Shown here: positions 4,556 to 12,841 of the stretch, in pieces
Layout: every line of letters begins with the position of its first letter
How positions within the stretch are numbered: the stretch's first letter is position 1
From: SAR324 cluster bacterium
GTDB taxonomy: Bacteria; SAR324; XYD2-FULL-50-16
DNA length: 13,341 bases
NCBI GenBank assembly: GCA_002401295.1
Contig: NVSR01000003.1
Span: 1,146 to 14,486 of the forward strand
Direction: 5' to 3'
The notes under the pieces: model-generated
What the model saw: the letters and a program-made list of their open reading frames with translations, nothing else
Told to the model about the DNA's origin: nothing
Databases searched by the model: none
Made by a program: the position numbers and the translations under genes

Positions 4556-7417
4556 ATGTCCAATAAGAAAACCGGATTAAAATTTACCCCTTATTTTTAT
4601 CAGCAAACAGATGCCGCTCCAACTGTTTGGGAAACCATTGAATGGGAAAATAGAGACTCGGCCATTACTGCCGCTGATGGCAGTAAGATTTTTGAGATGA
4701 AGGATGTTGAAATCCCGAAAGGATGGAGCCAATTAGCCACGGATATTGTAGCTTCCAAGTACTTTCGTAAAGCCGGTGTTCCTAACAAGCGAGGCCATGA
4801 ATACTCTGTCAAAGAGCTGGTACACCGTGTCGCTCACAGCTTAGCGACACAAGGCAAAGCAATGGAATATTTTGCTACCGACCAGGATGCGATTAATTTT
4901 GAAAATGACCTCAAGTGGCTTTTGGTCCACCAACATGGAGCCTTTAACAGTCCGGTTTGGTTCAATGTTGGCTTGTTCGCCGAATATGGTATTACAGGTT
5001 CCGGTGAGAATTTCGCTTGGGACGGAAAAGATGACTTTAAGGAAATTGAAAATCAATACGAACGTCCTCAAGGCAGTGCCTGCTTTATCCAAAGTGTAGA
5101 CGATGATTTGAGCAGCATTTTTGAGCTGGTAAAAAATGAAGCTCGCTTGTTCAAATACGGTAGTGGAACAGGATCCAACATGAGCCATTTGCGTGGTTCT
5201 AGCGAAAAATTGAGTGGTGGCGGACAAAGCTCTGGTTTACTCAGCTTCCTAAAGGTATTAGATAGTGCCGCTGGTGCTATCAAAAGTGGAGGCACAACCC
5301 GACGAGCAGCCGTCATGCGCTGCCTGGATATAGATCATCCTGAGATTGAAGAATTCATCAACTGGAAAGCCAAAGAAGAAGCCAAAGCCAAAGCTTTAAT
5401 CGCAAAAGGTTATAGCTCAGACTTTAACGGTGAAGCCTACGCTACGGTCAGTGGTCAGAACAGCAATAACTCCGTACGCCTGACTGATAAGTTCATGCAG
5501 CAACTGGAGAAAGATGGTGACTGGCAAACAATCAATCGAACCGATGGCAAGGTAAATAAAACCCTCAAAGCAAAAGATCTGTTCAATCAGATTAGTACCG
5601 CTGCTTGGAGCTGTGCCGATCCGGGAGTTCAGTTCGATACTATCATCAATGACTGGCATACTTGCTCTAACTCAGCTCCCATCCGTTCTTCGAACCCTTG
5701 TTCGGAATACATGTTTGTGGATGACTCGGCTTGTAACCTTTCCAGCTTGAATTTGCTCAAGTTCTACAAGGATGGTGAGTTTGATATCCAGCGCTTCAAG
5801 AAAGCTTGTCGGATCTTTTTGTTAGCTCAAGAAATCTTAGTAGATTTTGGTAGTTACCCTACCAAGAGAATTACTAAAAATAGTCATGAGTTCCGCCCTC
5901 TCGGCATTGGTTACGCAAACTTGGGAACTCTACTGATGATGGCCGGACATGCTTATGACAGTGTGGATGGTCGAGCCATGGCAGGATTGATTACGGCAAT
6001 CATGACGGGTCATAGCTACGAAGTCAGTACAGAGATGGCACAATGCAAAGGCACCTTCAAACGCTACAAAGAGAACCAAGAGGTGATGCTCAACGTCATG
6101 AAGATGCATCAGGCAGCTTTGCTCAAAGACGCTTACAAAACGAATGGTGATGCCCAGTTGGAAGCCTTGGCCAAAGCAGCCAAGCAATGTTGGGAAGGTG
6201 TGCTTCAATCCGGAACAAAATATGGTTTCCGCAATGCGCAGGTTTCCGTACTGGCTCCCACGGGAACTATTGGCTTGTTGATGGACTGTGCCACTACAGG
6301 CATTGAGCCGGCATTCTCTCTGGTCATGTGGAAAAAACTTGCCGGTGGTGGTATTATTCCAATGGTGAACCAAAGTGTTCCCGCTGTACTGGCCAAGTTG
6401 GGTTACTCTCCTGTAGCCGTGAAAGAAATTGCGGAGTATGTGAAAACCAAAGGTACCATTGAGAGAGCCCCCGGATTAAAAGACGAGCATCTGTCTATTT
6501 TTGACTGTGCCATGGCTGGTGGAAACGGTGTCCGCAGCATTAAGCCCATGGGACATGCCAAAATGATGGCTGCCGCCCAACCATTCTTGAGTGGGGCTAT
6601 CAGTAAAACCATCAATATGCCCGCTAATAGTACCGTAGAGGATATTGAAGCCGTTTATCTGGAATCCTGGAAACTCGGACTGAAAGCCATTGCCATCTAT
6701 CGTGATGGCTCCAAAGGTTCTCAACCCCTCAATACCACTTTGGATGATGAGCAAACAGAGCAGCTGGAAACCATCGAATTTCTAAGGAATGAAATCGATA
6801 AGTTGCAAAAAGCCGTCGAGAAAAAGGATCATACGATCAACTTGGACTGGGGTAAGGCTAAAAAACTGCCCGATTATCGCAACGGAAAAACCTGGGAAAT
6901 CAAGGTGGCGGGTACTAAGATTTTCCTACGCAGCGGCGAAAATACCGATGGCAGCCTGGGAGAAATTTTTGTCGATCTAGGCTACAAGGAAGGGTCTACC
7001 GTACGTGCTTTGATGAATCAGTTTGCCATTAGTATTTCCTTCAGCTTGCAACATGGCGTGCCTCTGGAGAAATTAGTACAACGCTTCTCCTTCACCAAAT
7101 TTGAGCCACATGGACGAGTCTCAGGACATCCTTACCTCAAGAGTGCCACCTCTTTGATTGACGCAATTTTCCGTGTCTTAGGCCATCACTACCTGGGAAG
7201 GACTGATTTTCTGCAAATCAAACCAGCCGAGCATACTGTTGAGGAGATCAAGCCATTGGCTCCAGTCACTCCAGAAGCTCAGAAGCCCAAAAAATACGAC
7301 AACCCGGAAACCACTCATGATCATATGCCTTGTGGTGACTGCGGTAGTACTGAGTTCCTGCGTACGGGAACCTGTTACGTTTGTATTACCTGTGGTGCCA
7401 GCCAAGGTTGTAGCTAG
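4556..7417 (+). CDS. nrdJ: Adenosylcobalamin-dependent (class II) ribonucleotide reductase
   Basis: Reduces ribonucleotides to deoxyribonucleotides with coenzyme B12 as radical source, so it works with or without oxygen. It has 953 residues. Key sites: FNSPVWFNVG (about 130-139); ACFIQSVDDD with Cys176 and SACNLSSLNL with Cys393, the likely reducible pair; NPCSE with the presumed radical Cys382 and Glu384; APTGTIG (567-573). A coiled-coil-like linker (about 730-763) leads to a TSCPD-like domain (about 770-885). The tail has CGDC, CYVCITC and a final C-S (Cys926, 929, 940, 943, 946, 952), which fits a metal-binding or redox-shuttle end. No N-terminal ATP-cone is present, so overall ATP/dATP activity control is probably missing. 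The frame is open upstream to a TTG at 4466, but homology starts just after the ATG at 4556 and a promoter lies in between. The ribosome site (AGAG) is weak. A hairpin follows the stop. Confidence 0.97.
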   Translation: MSNKKTGLKFTPYFYQQTDAAPTVWETIEWENRDSAITAADGSKIFEMKDVEIPKGWSQLATDIVASKYFRKAGVPNKRGHEYSVKELVHRVAHSLATQGKAMEYFATDQDAINFENDLKWLLVHQHGAFNSPVWFNVGLFAEYGITGSGENFAWDGKDDFKEIENQYERPQGSACFIQSVDDDLSSIFELVKNEARLFKYGSGTGSNMSHLRGSSEKLSGGGQSSGLLSFLKVLDSAAGAIKSGGTTRRAAVMRCLDIDHPEIEEFINWKAKEEAKAKALIAKGYSSDFNGEAYATVSGQNSNNSVRLTDKFMQQLEKDGDWQTINRTDGKVNKTLKAKDLFNQISTAAWSCADPGVQFDTIINDWHTCSNSAPIRSSNPCSEYMFVDDSACNLSSLNLLKFYKDGEFDIQRFKKACRIFLLAQEILVDFGSYPTKRITKNSHEFRPLGIGYANLGTLLMMAGHAYDSVDGRAMAGLITAIMTGHSYEVSTEMAQCKGTFKRYKENQEVMLNVMKMHQAALLKDAYKTNGDAQLEALAKAAKQCWEGVLQSGTKYGFRNAQVSVLAPTGTIGLLMDCATTGIEPAFSLVMWKKLAGGGIIPMVNQSVPAVLAKLGYSPVAVKEIAEYVKTKGTIERAPGLKDEHLSIFDCAMAGGNGVRSIKPMGHAKMMAAAQPFLSGAISKTINMPANSTVEDIEAVYLESWKLGLKAIAIYRDGSKGSQPLNTTLDDEQTEQLETIEFLRNEIDKLQKAVEKKDHTINLDWGKAKKLPDYRNGKTWEIKVAGTKIFLRSGENTDGSLGEIFVDLGYKEGSTVRALMNQFAISISFSLQHGVPLEKLVQRFSFTKFEPHGRVSGHPYLKSATSLIDAIFRVLGHHYLGRTDFLQIKPAEHTVEEIKPLAPVTPEAQKPKKYDNPETTHDHMPCGDCGSTEFLRTGTCYVCITCGASQGCS

Positions 7418-7747
7418 CATTGCTACCGGATAACTTCTATCCGAAAAATTTGATTTGATTCCCGGGTAGTTTGAATAGTCTCTATTCAAACTACCCGGTT
7501 CAACTCCATAGTCATCTCTCCTATCCAACATCAATCCCCCTGATACACAAAGTCTAAAAATCAAATCACTTTTTTTGTCAAAAAAAAGAAACATCGTAAC
7601 GTAAAAGTGGCATTTTTAAAGACCTTGTTTCTCTTTAGCAAGAAACTTCACAAGGAAACTTGCGGAATAAGCATCTTTAATTTAGGATTAGCCCTTGCTC
7701 TTACATTGATGGTACAGCAGAATTAATCGCTTTTTAGGAGGCCCTGA
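7418..7747. other. 330-nt intergenic region between nrdJ and accD
   Basis: No gene is supported here. It contains a small inverted repeat CGGATA-ACTTC-TATCCG (7427-7443), then the long hairpin entered separately. An A/T palindrome-like tract follows near 7567-7590 (T7 then A8), and then sequence leading to accD. Before accD, GTTTCT-N8-AGAAAC (7627-7646) forms an inverted repeat, and near-identical CAAGAAACTT and CAAGGAAACTT lie in tandem (7639-7660). Two promoter-like pairs are possible, TTGCGG-N17-TAGGAT (7660-7688) and TTGCTC-N17-CAGAAT (7695-7723); the sequence does not decide between them. Confidence 0.5.
7462..7498. terminator. Perfect 17-bp hairpin after nrdJ
   Basis: CCGGGTAGTTTGAATAG (7462-7478) is followed by a 3-nt loop TCT and its exact reverse complement (7482-7498). 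It begins 45 nt after the nrdJ stop. The stem is stronger than most terminators need, but the sequence after it (TTCAACTCC) has no T-run on either strand. It may end transcription without a U-tract, or cap and protect the 3' end of the nrdJ transcript. Confidence 0.5.
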
Positions 7748-8635
7748 ATGCCCTCGTGGTTTAAACGCATCGCACCCAAGCTCCTGCCAGGTGTAACGAA
7801 GAAGAACATCCCTGCAGGTGTCTGGATTAAGTGCCCGGAATGTGGCGAAACTCTTTATGGTAAAGATCTGGAGCGCAACTTAAAAGTTTGCCCCGTTTGT
7901 AGCTATCACTTTCGGTTAACCGCTCAGGAAAGGCTTGATCAGCTCATGGATCCAGGAAGCTTCCAAGAGTTGTTTAACAATCTATCGCCAGTAGATCCTC
8001 TCAAGTTTGTTGATTCCAAGAAATATAAGGATCGACTGAAAACAACCATCAGTAAAACAAAACTCTCTGAGGCGATCACCGTCGGAGAGGGAACCATCAA
8101 TGGCCAGCGAGTCAGCATTGCTGTCTTTAACTTTCGCTTTATGGGTGGTTCTATGGGTTCTGTAGTGGGTGAAAAGATCACGCGAGCGATTGAACGCTCA
8201 ATGGCCCTGAAAATTCCCATGATTGTGGTTTCCGCCTCTGGTGGTGCCCGCATGCAAGAAGGCGCACTGTCGCTGATGCAAATGGCCAAAACATCGGCAG
8301 CACTCAGCAAACTAGCGACCTTAAGGATTCCCTATATCTCAGTTTTAACGGATCCGACTACAGGTGGTGTTTCCGCTAGTTTTGCCATGCTGGGCGACGT
8401 GAATATTGCAGAAAAAGGAGCTCTGATCGGTTTTGCCGGTCCCAGAGTCATCCAACAAACGATTGGAGAGAGTTTACCGGAAGGTTTCCAACGAGCGGAA
8501 TTTCTCTTAGAACATGGAACAGTAGATATCATTTCAATTCGCCACGAAATGAAAGAAACCATTTCCAACCTGCTAGAGACTCTTTATCCTCAAAACAATC
8601 ATACTCCTCTGGTCAATGCACCAAGTCTTGCCTAG
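7748..8635 (+). CDS. accD: Acetyl-CoA carboxylase carboxyltransferase subunit beta
   Basis: With AccA it moves the carboxyl group from carboxybiotin on AccB to acetyl-CoA, giving malonyl-CoA for fatty acid synthesis in the cytoplasm. The 295-residue length is normal. An N-terminal zinc ribbon is intact: Cys29, Cys32, Cys48 and Cys51 in CPECGETLYG and VCPVCSYHF. The crotonase-fold core shows GGSMGSVVGEK (133-143), SASGGARMQEG (162-172), DPTTGGVSASFAMLGD (202-217), GFAGPRVI (228-235) and LPEGFQRAEFLLEHG (243-257). The ATG is preceded by a full AGGAGG with a 6-nt spacer, the best ribosome site in the window. AccD usually pairs with AccA encoded elsewhere; folC, a common downstream partner, is not here. 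The gene seems to be transcribed alone, with hairpins on its 3' side. Binding of the zinc domain to mRNA is known for E. coli AccD; whether it happens here is open. Confidence 0.97.
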   Translation: MPSWFKRIAPKLLPGVTKKNIPAGVWIKCPECGETLYGKDLERNLKVCPVCSYHFRLTAQERLDQLMDPGSFQELFNNLSPVDPLKFVDSKKYKDRLKTTISKTKLSEAITVGEGTINGQRVSIAVFNFRFMGGSMGSVVGEKITRAIERSMALKIPMIVVSASGGARMQEGALSLMQMAKTSAALSKLATLRIPYISVLTDPTTGGVSASFAMLGDVNIAEKGALIGFAGPRVIQQTIGESLPEGFQRAEFLLEHGTVDIISIRHEMKETISNLLETLYPQNNHTPLVNAPSLA

Positions 8636-8653
8636 AATATCCTAGTTTACATC

Positions 8654-8681
8654 CCTGTTGGCTTCCCTTAAGGCCAACAGG
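8654..8681. terminator. Hairpin just after accD (no T-run)
   Basis: CCTGTTGGC (8654-8662) pairs perfectly with GCCAACAGG (8673-8681) around a 10-nt loop, starting 18 nt after the accD stop. No T-run follows, so this is either a weak terminator or a 3'-end stability hairpin for the accD transcript. Confidence 0.4.
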
Positions 8682-8746
8682 AGTAGCACCAGCCCTTCCT
8701 CACAAAAATACGACTTCCTACCAGATAGGCTCTTGATCCATTTAAG

Positions 8747-8791
8747 GATGAAGGATATCCTAACTATCGAATTCAGCCTTCATCATTTTTT
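8747..8791 (+). terminator. Candidate rho-independent terminator between accD and tesA
   Basis: GATGAAGG (8747-8754) pairs with CCTTCATC (8777-8784) around a 22-nt loop. A single A and then six T residues (8786-8791) follow, on the plus strand. The 8-bp stem and T-run fit intrinsic termination of the accD transcript; the long loop is less usual. It ends 69 nt before tesA, leaving little room for a tesA promoter after it. Confidence 0.45.
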
Positions 8792-8860
8792 CATAAGTGA
8801 AACGTCTAACAAGCTGGAAGAACAAGTTCCCAACCGCAATTTACCAAACGGGCCCACTCC

Positions 8861-9502
8861 ATGAAGCAATCTCGAAGATTTCATCCCCCAAAACTACTAT
8901 TTCTATTAGGGATTTTATTTTTGCTGAATCCTTTCCAACTCTATGGGGCAACAAAAACAACCCTGCTCATGTTGGGTGACTCATTAACCGCCGGTTATGG
9001 AGTGGATAAGGAACAAGCCTTTCCTTTCCTGCTGCAGAAAAAGTTTGAGATGGAAGGCTACCAGATCACAGTGATCAATGGCGGTATCAGTGGCTCCACC
9101 TCAGCCAGTGCTTTGGGAAGGCTCAAATGGTATTCTCGAATTCAGCCCAATCTATTATTTCTGGAATTAGGCGCCAATGACGGGCTGCGGGGTTTGAGCG
9201 TAGAAAGTATGAAAAAAAATCTGGGAAAAGCGATCCAATTTGCTCAGGCCAAGGGTATGCGAGTTATTTTAGCTGGCATGAAAATGCCTTTGAATTACGG
9301 CGATACCTATACCAAACAATTCGAAACGGCCTTTCATGAGCTAGCAGAACAATACAAAATCCCCATCATTCCTTTTCTCCTAGAGGGAGTTGCCGGAAAT
9401 CCACAGCTCAACTTAGCCGATGGGATCCATCCCACCACCGAAGGACACCGGATTATCAGTCAAACTATTTTCAAACACCTTCAACCGCTGGTAAAAAAAT
9501 AA
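8861..9502 (+). CDS. tesA: TesA-like SGNH/GDSL esterase (acyl-CoA thioesterase I / lysophospholipase)
   Basis: Periplasmic SGNH hydrolase that would cleave thioesters and esters of long-chain acyl groups. Residues 1-30 form a signal peptide: basic start, hydrophobic run LLFLLGILFLL, likely cleavage after LYGA. The family blocks are all present: GDSLTAGYG with nucleophile Ser41; GGISGSTS (74-81); GANDGLRG with Asn106; and DGIHPTTEGH with Asp187 and His190 completing the triad. At 213 residues it matches E. coli TesA. No Shine-Dalgarno site is visible before the ATG (GGGCCCACTCC precedes it). Its TAA overlaps the ATG of the ABC ATPase gene by one base (TAATG), so translation is probably coupled. 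In E. coli tesA is transcribed away from ybbAP; here the three genes run together, supporting a shared function at the inner membrane. Confidence 0.95.
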   Translation: MKQSRRFHPPKLLFLLGILFLLNPFQLYGATKTTLLMLGDSLTAGYGVDKEQAFPFLLQKKFEMEGYQITVINGGISGSTSASALGRLKWYSRIQPNLLFLELGANDGLRGLSVESMKKNLGKAIQFAQAKGMRVILAGMKMPLNYGDTYTKQFETAFHELAEQYKIPIIPFLLEGVAGNPQLNLADGIHPTTEGHRIISQTIFKHLQPLVKK

Positions 9503-10179
9503 TGATTTTAAAATTGAATAAAATCCATAAGCAGTACCCTTCCGCGGATAATACGGAAGCAGTGAAAGTATTAGAAAATCTAAATCTTGAAATCCATCAG
9601 AAAGAAACCGTCGCTATCATAGGACAATCAGGCTGTGGTAAATCGACCTTGCTTTCCTTGATCGCCGGTTTGGACTCACCGACAACGGGAGAAGTTATTT
9701 TAGATGGTCAGAGCCTACAAACGATGAACGAAGAAACACTAGCCAAATACCGCTCCAAACAGATCGGCATTGTTTTCCAGCGTTTTCATCTCATGCCACA
9801 CCTTACCGCTTTGGAAAATGTGAGTCTTCCTTTAGAATTGAGTAGGCAGCGCAATAGTCAACAACAAGCAGCCCAAACTCTGGAAACTATGGGGTTAGGG
9901 CATCGGAAAAACCATTTCCCTCATCAACTCAGTGGGGGAGAGTGCCAAAGAGTCGCCATCGCACGCGCCTTGGTGATCAAACCAGCATTGCTCTTAGCGG
10001 ATGAACCCACTGGAAACCTTGATGAAAAAACTGGGGAAAAGCTTTCAGATATCCTGTTTGATATGGTTGAATCCATTAGCATGACACTACTCTTAGTCAC
10101 CCACAACCACAGCCTTGCCCATCGTTGCCAGAGAAAATTACAGCTTAGAGACGGGAGCTTACATGAGACTATGGATTAA
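9502..10179 (+). CDS. ybbA: ABC transporter ATPase, YbbA-like (LolD/MacB type)
   Basis: Cytoplasmic ATPase subunit that drives the YbbP permease. All nucleotide-binding motifs are intact in 225 residues: Walker A GQSGCGKST (41-49), Q-loop Gln93 in FQRFHLMP, signature LSGGECQR (143-150), Walker B LLLADEP with catalytic Glu168, D-loop GNLD and switch His201 in THNHS. The overall pattern is that of type VII (MacB/LolD/FtsE-like) ABC ATPases, which move substrates mechanically in the periplasm rather than pumping them through a channel. Translation starts at the ATG that overlaps the tesA stop by one base, with no strong ribosome site, which fits coupling. Its own 3' end overlaps the permease gene by 17 nt. 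The name YbbA rests mainly on the neighbours, since LolD is close in sequence. Confidence 0.94.
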   Translation: MILKLNKIHKQYPSADNTEAVKVLENLNLEIHQKETVAIIGQSGCGKSTLLSLIAGLDSPTTGEVILDGQSLQTMNEETLAKYRSKQIGIVFQRFHLMPHLTALENVSLPLELSRQRNSQQQAAQTLETMGLGHRKNHFPHQLSGGECQRVAIARALVIKPALLLADEPTGNLDEKTGEKLSDILFDMVESISMTLLLVTHNHSLAHRCQRKLQLRDGSLHETMD

Positions 10180-12739
10180 ATTAGCTTTCAAGGAGCTACG
10201 GAATAACTCCAGATTCAGTCTTTTTTTCATCCTCAACCTCACTTTGGGTTTGGTCGGCTTTATCGCGCTAGATTCCTTCAAAATATCGATTCACAATCAC
10301 ATCCAACTCAGTTCCAAAGCCTTTTTGGCTGCCGACCTGGAAGTATCCAGTAATCAGCCCTTAACTTTGCAACAACAGACCTCTCTGGAAGCATCCATGG
10401 GGGAGGTCCTACAAAAAACCAGGCAAGTTAGTTTTTTATCCATGGTGGCCAGTCCTCAGGCAACCCGCCTGGTTCAAATTATCGGTATTGAGCAAGGTTA
10501 TCCTTTATATGGAAAAATTCTACTGAAAGACCAAATTCCTGCAACTCAGGATAGCCTGCGCAATGATTTGTTGAATGGACCTAAAGTTTGGGTACAGCCT
10601 GAATTATTAGCTGCGTTGAATACTAAACAGGGAGAACAATTACGTGTGGGTGAGCTCAGTCCTCAAATTACGCAACAGATCCTGGAGTCACCAGGGGGTA
10701 GTTTTTGGGCCGCTCAAATTGGGTACAAACTGTTTATGGGCTTGGAACAAGTCGAAAAAACAGGCTTAACTAAAGTTGGCAGTCGTCGAAAATACATCTA
10801 CCTCTATAAATTGCCCGTCAATGCACCACTCAAGCAAATTAGAAAACGTTTGCAGACCCAAATTGCAGATCAATTCGGTCCCAATTCCTCCGTAGCCGTC
10901 AAGACACACCATGACGCAAACCAACAAACCAAACGATTTCTTGGTTATTTAAACGACTACCTGGGATTGGTATCACTAGTCGCTCTCTTCTTAGCGGGCA
11001 TTGGTACGGCTTATTTGTTCCGCAGTTATTTAGTCAAAAAGACCAAGGAAATTGCCATCCTGCTCAGTTTGGGAGCCACCAAAAGGGAGACATTCCAACT
11101 AGTTTTATTGCAAATCGCCTTTCTGGGTACCGCATCGGCACTCTTGGCCAGTGCCTTAGCTATTTTGTTCCTCCCACTGTTATCACAGGTGATGCAGAAC
11201 TTTTTGCCCAAAGATTTTCAAAGTGTCCTGAGTTGGCAGAGTATTCTCCTGGCACTGGGAATGGGAACTCTGGGCAGCGTGGTCTTTTGCCTGCCCGTAC
11301 TGGTCAGAATACGAAATGTAAAAGCACAGATACTTTTTCAAGAAAATCAAATGGAGACTAATATAACAGGTGGTTTTTCCAAAGCGGCTCTACTCAGCTA
11401 TTGCCCGATTCTACTGATTGCCTGGATGCTGGCTGTTTGGCAATCTCACTCCTGGTTAGTAGGCAGTATCTTTATTCTGAGCCTGTTAGCCTCCTTTCTG
11501 ATTTTAGGGGTCATCGGATGGTCTATGCTCAGTATCGTGGGCCGGTACTTTTCCAGTAGTTACTTAATTCTTCGACTCTCTTTCCGTAACCTTTACCGGA
11601 ACCGGGTTTCTTTACTTTCCAGCTTTTTAGCCATTGGAATTGGTGCCTTGTTGATCAACCTGATTCCTCAAGTGCAGGAAGGCTTGCAGCAAGAAATCAC
11701 TCAACCGGAATCCAGTAGTTTGCCGACTTTTTTCTTCTTTGATATCCAGCCAGAACAAGTTGATCCACTACAGCAGTTTCTGGAGGAACAGAATCATCCC
11801 TTGAATAATATCTCCCCCATGATTCGGGCTCGTCTGAGTTTAATCAATGGAGGCACTTATCAGGACAGTCATGTCCACTTGGGAGATACCAGGGAACAGG
11901 AAGAAACAAAGAGGGCCAGGAATCGCGCCTATAACTTGAGCTACCGCCTAGAGCTCTCTGCAGATGAAAGCATTGTAGAGGGGAGAGCATTCAGCGGTAC
12001 TTTCAATATGGAATCCGACGCATTGCCTGAAATCTCTGTGGAAATCAGATTTGCCGAAAGACTGGGTGTCCAACTGGGGGACCAACTGACCTTTGATGTG
12101 CAGGGTATTCCGATTGAAGGCAAGGTCGTTAACCTCAGAAAGGTCCAATGGACAGGATTTCAGCCCAACTTTTTTATTCTTTTCCAACCGGGAGTCTTGG
12201 AACAAGCTCCGGGAACCTTCTTGGCAACCCTCTCTCAGGTGACGGCACAGGAAAAAGTTTCTCTGCAAAATAAAATCATTCAAAAGTTTGCCAACATTTC
12301 TATTGTGGATGTCAGCCGGGTAATCCAAAAAGTCCTGGATATCACTCATCAAATTAGTTGGGCTTTACAAGTGATGGCCTTGCTAGCGGTTTTTGCCGGA
12401 TTAATTGTTGTCTATTCCCTCTCACGTTTTAACGCACAGAGTCGGCAACAAGAAATCAACCTGCTCAAAATTTTGGGGGCTGATTTTCCAGACATTCGTT
12501 CTATGATTCTTCTGGAATTCGGCATGATCGGTCTGTTAGCATCCGCTGTAGGTGCACTGTTAAGTTTAGTCATCTCCAGGCTATTATCCTTTTTTCTCTT
12601 TGAAAGTCTCTGGAACGTCACTTGGTCCCTAACCTTCGCCACTATTTTTGGTATCAGTATTCTCAGCATGGCAACAGCCTATTTGGGAGTTCGAAAAACC
12701 TTACGACAAAACCCCAACTCCTTGTTACAAGCTGTCTAA
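10163..12739 (+). CDS. ybbP: YbbP-like ABC permease with two FtsX-type domains
   Basis: Large inner-membrane permease, 858 residues, somewhat longer than E. coli YbbP (about 800). By hydrophobicity I count ten membrane segments: about 18-38, 267-287, 312-340, 357-379, 409-425, 433-455, 481-500, 734-754, 783-806 and 822-841. Two large periplasmic domains lie between segments 1-2 and 7-8. YbbP-type signatures include FLAADLEVSS near residue 54-63, SLGATKRETF and KILGADFPDIRSMIL (cytoplasmic coupling helices of the two FtsX repeats), FFFDIQPEQ (about 524-532) and LRKVQWTGFQPNFFILF (about 658-674). The frame is open to 10115, but the ATG at 10163 has GGGAG with a 5-nt spacer and opens directly into the membrane-anchoring helix, so I chose it. 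It overlaps the ATPase gene by 17 nt. With the ATPase and TesA it probably extracts hydrophobic molecules from the inner membrane for hydrolysis, as reported for the E. coli proteins. Confidence 0.95.
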   Translation: MRLWIKLAFKELRNNSRFSLFFILNLTLGLVGFIALDSFKISIHNHIQLSSKAFLAADLEVSSNQPLTLQQQTSLEASMGEVLQKTRQVSFLSMVASPQATRLVQIIGIEQGYPLYGKILLKDQIPATQDSLRNDLLNGPKVWVQPELLAALNTKQGEQLRVGELSPQITQQILESPGGSFWAAQIGYKLFMGLEQVEKTGLTKVGSRRKYIYLYKLPVNAPLKQIRKRLQTQIADQFGPNSSVAVKTHHDANQQTKRFLGYLNDYLGLVSLVALFLAGIGTAYLFRSYLVKKTKEIAILLSLGATKRETFQLVLLQIAFLGTASALLASALAILFLPLLSQVMQNFLPKDFQSVLSWQSILLALGMGTLGSVVFCLPVLVRIRNVKAQILFQENQMETNITGGFSKAALLSYCPILLIAWMLAVWQSHSWLVGSIFILSLLASFLILGVIGWSMLSIVGRYFSSSYLILRLSFRNLYRNRVSLLSSFLAIGIGALLINLIPQVQEGLQQEITQPESSSLPTFFFFDIQPEQVDPLQQFLEEQNHPLNNISPMIRARLSLINGGTYQDSHVHLGDTREQEETKRARNRAYNLSYRLELSADESIVEGRAFSGTFNMESDALPEISVEIRFAERLGVQLGDQLTFDVQGIPIEGKVVNLRKVQWTGFQPNFFILFQPGVLEQAPGTFLATLSQVTAQEKVSLQNKIIQKFANISIVDVSRVIQKVLDITHQISWALQVMALLAVFAGLIVVYSLSRFNAQSRQQEINLLKILGADFPDIRSMILLEFGMIGLLASAVGALLSLVISRLLSFFLFESLWNVTWSLTFATIFGISILSMATAYLGVRKTLRQNPNSLLQAV

Positions 12740-12750
12740 AAATACTTTGA

Positions 12751-12799
12751 AGTGAGGAAAGTCTTTGTGTAGGATGGACCAGGAATACCCATCCTCACT
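12751..12799 (+). promoter_or_regulatory. Mutually exclusive hairpins upstream of the lipoprotein gene
   Basis: One right arm, CCATCCTCACT (12789-12799), can pair with either of two left arms. AGTGAGGA (12751-12758) gives an 8-bp stem with TCCTCACT. AGGATGG (12771-12777) gives a 7-bp stem with CCATCCT. The two stems share TCCT and cannot form together. No T-run follows. The region lies between ybbP and the lipoprotein gene and may affect read-through or message stability. Confidence 0.4.
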
Positions 12800-12841
12800 A
12801 GATTATGAATTTATTGATTAAAAACTTATAGAAAGGCAGAT

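Noticed and set aside
5930..6373. 147-codon minus-strand reading frame inside nrdJ
   Set aside because: It is a shadow of the strongly conserved reductase reading frame on the other strand.
7178..7594. 138-codon minus-strand reading frame over the nrdJ 3' end
   Set aside because: It is antisense to the conserved NrdJ tail, spans the 17-bp hairpin, and its translation has no family features.
8658..8864. 68-codon plus-strand reading frame ending in an ATGA overlap with tesA
   Set aside because: It begins at a TTG inside the accD 3' hairpin with no ribosome site, runs through the terminator-like structure, and encodes no recognisable protein. The overlap with tesA is likely chance.
12805..12831. 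Eight-codon mini reading frame (MNLLIKNL) just before the lipoprotein gene
   Set aside because: No ribosome site precedes it and the sequence is AT-rich, so a short frame is expected by chance; there is no run of one amino acid as in a leader peptide.
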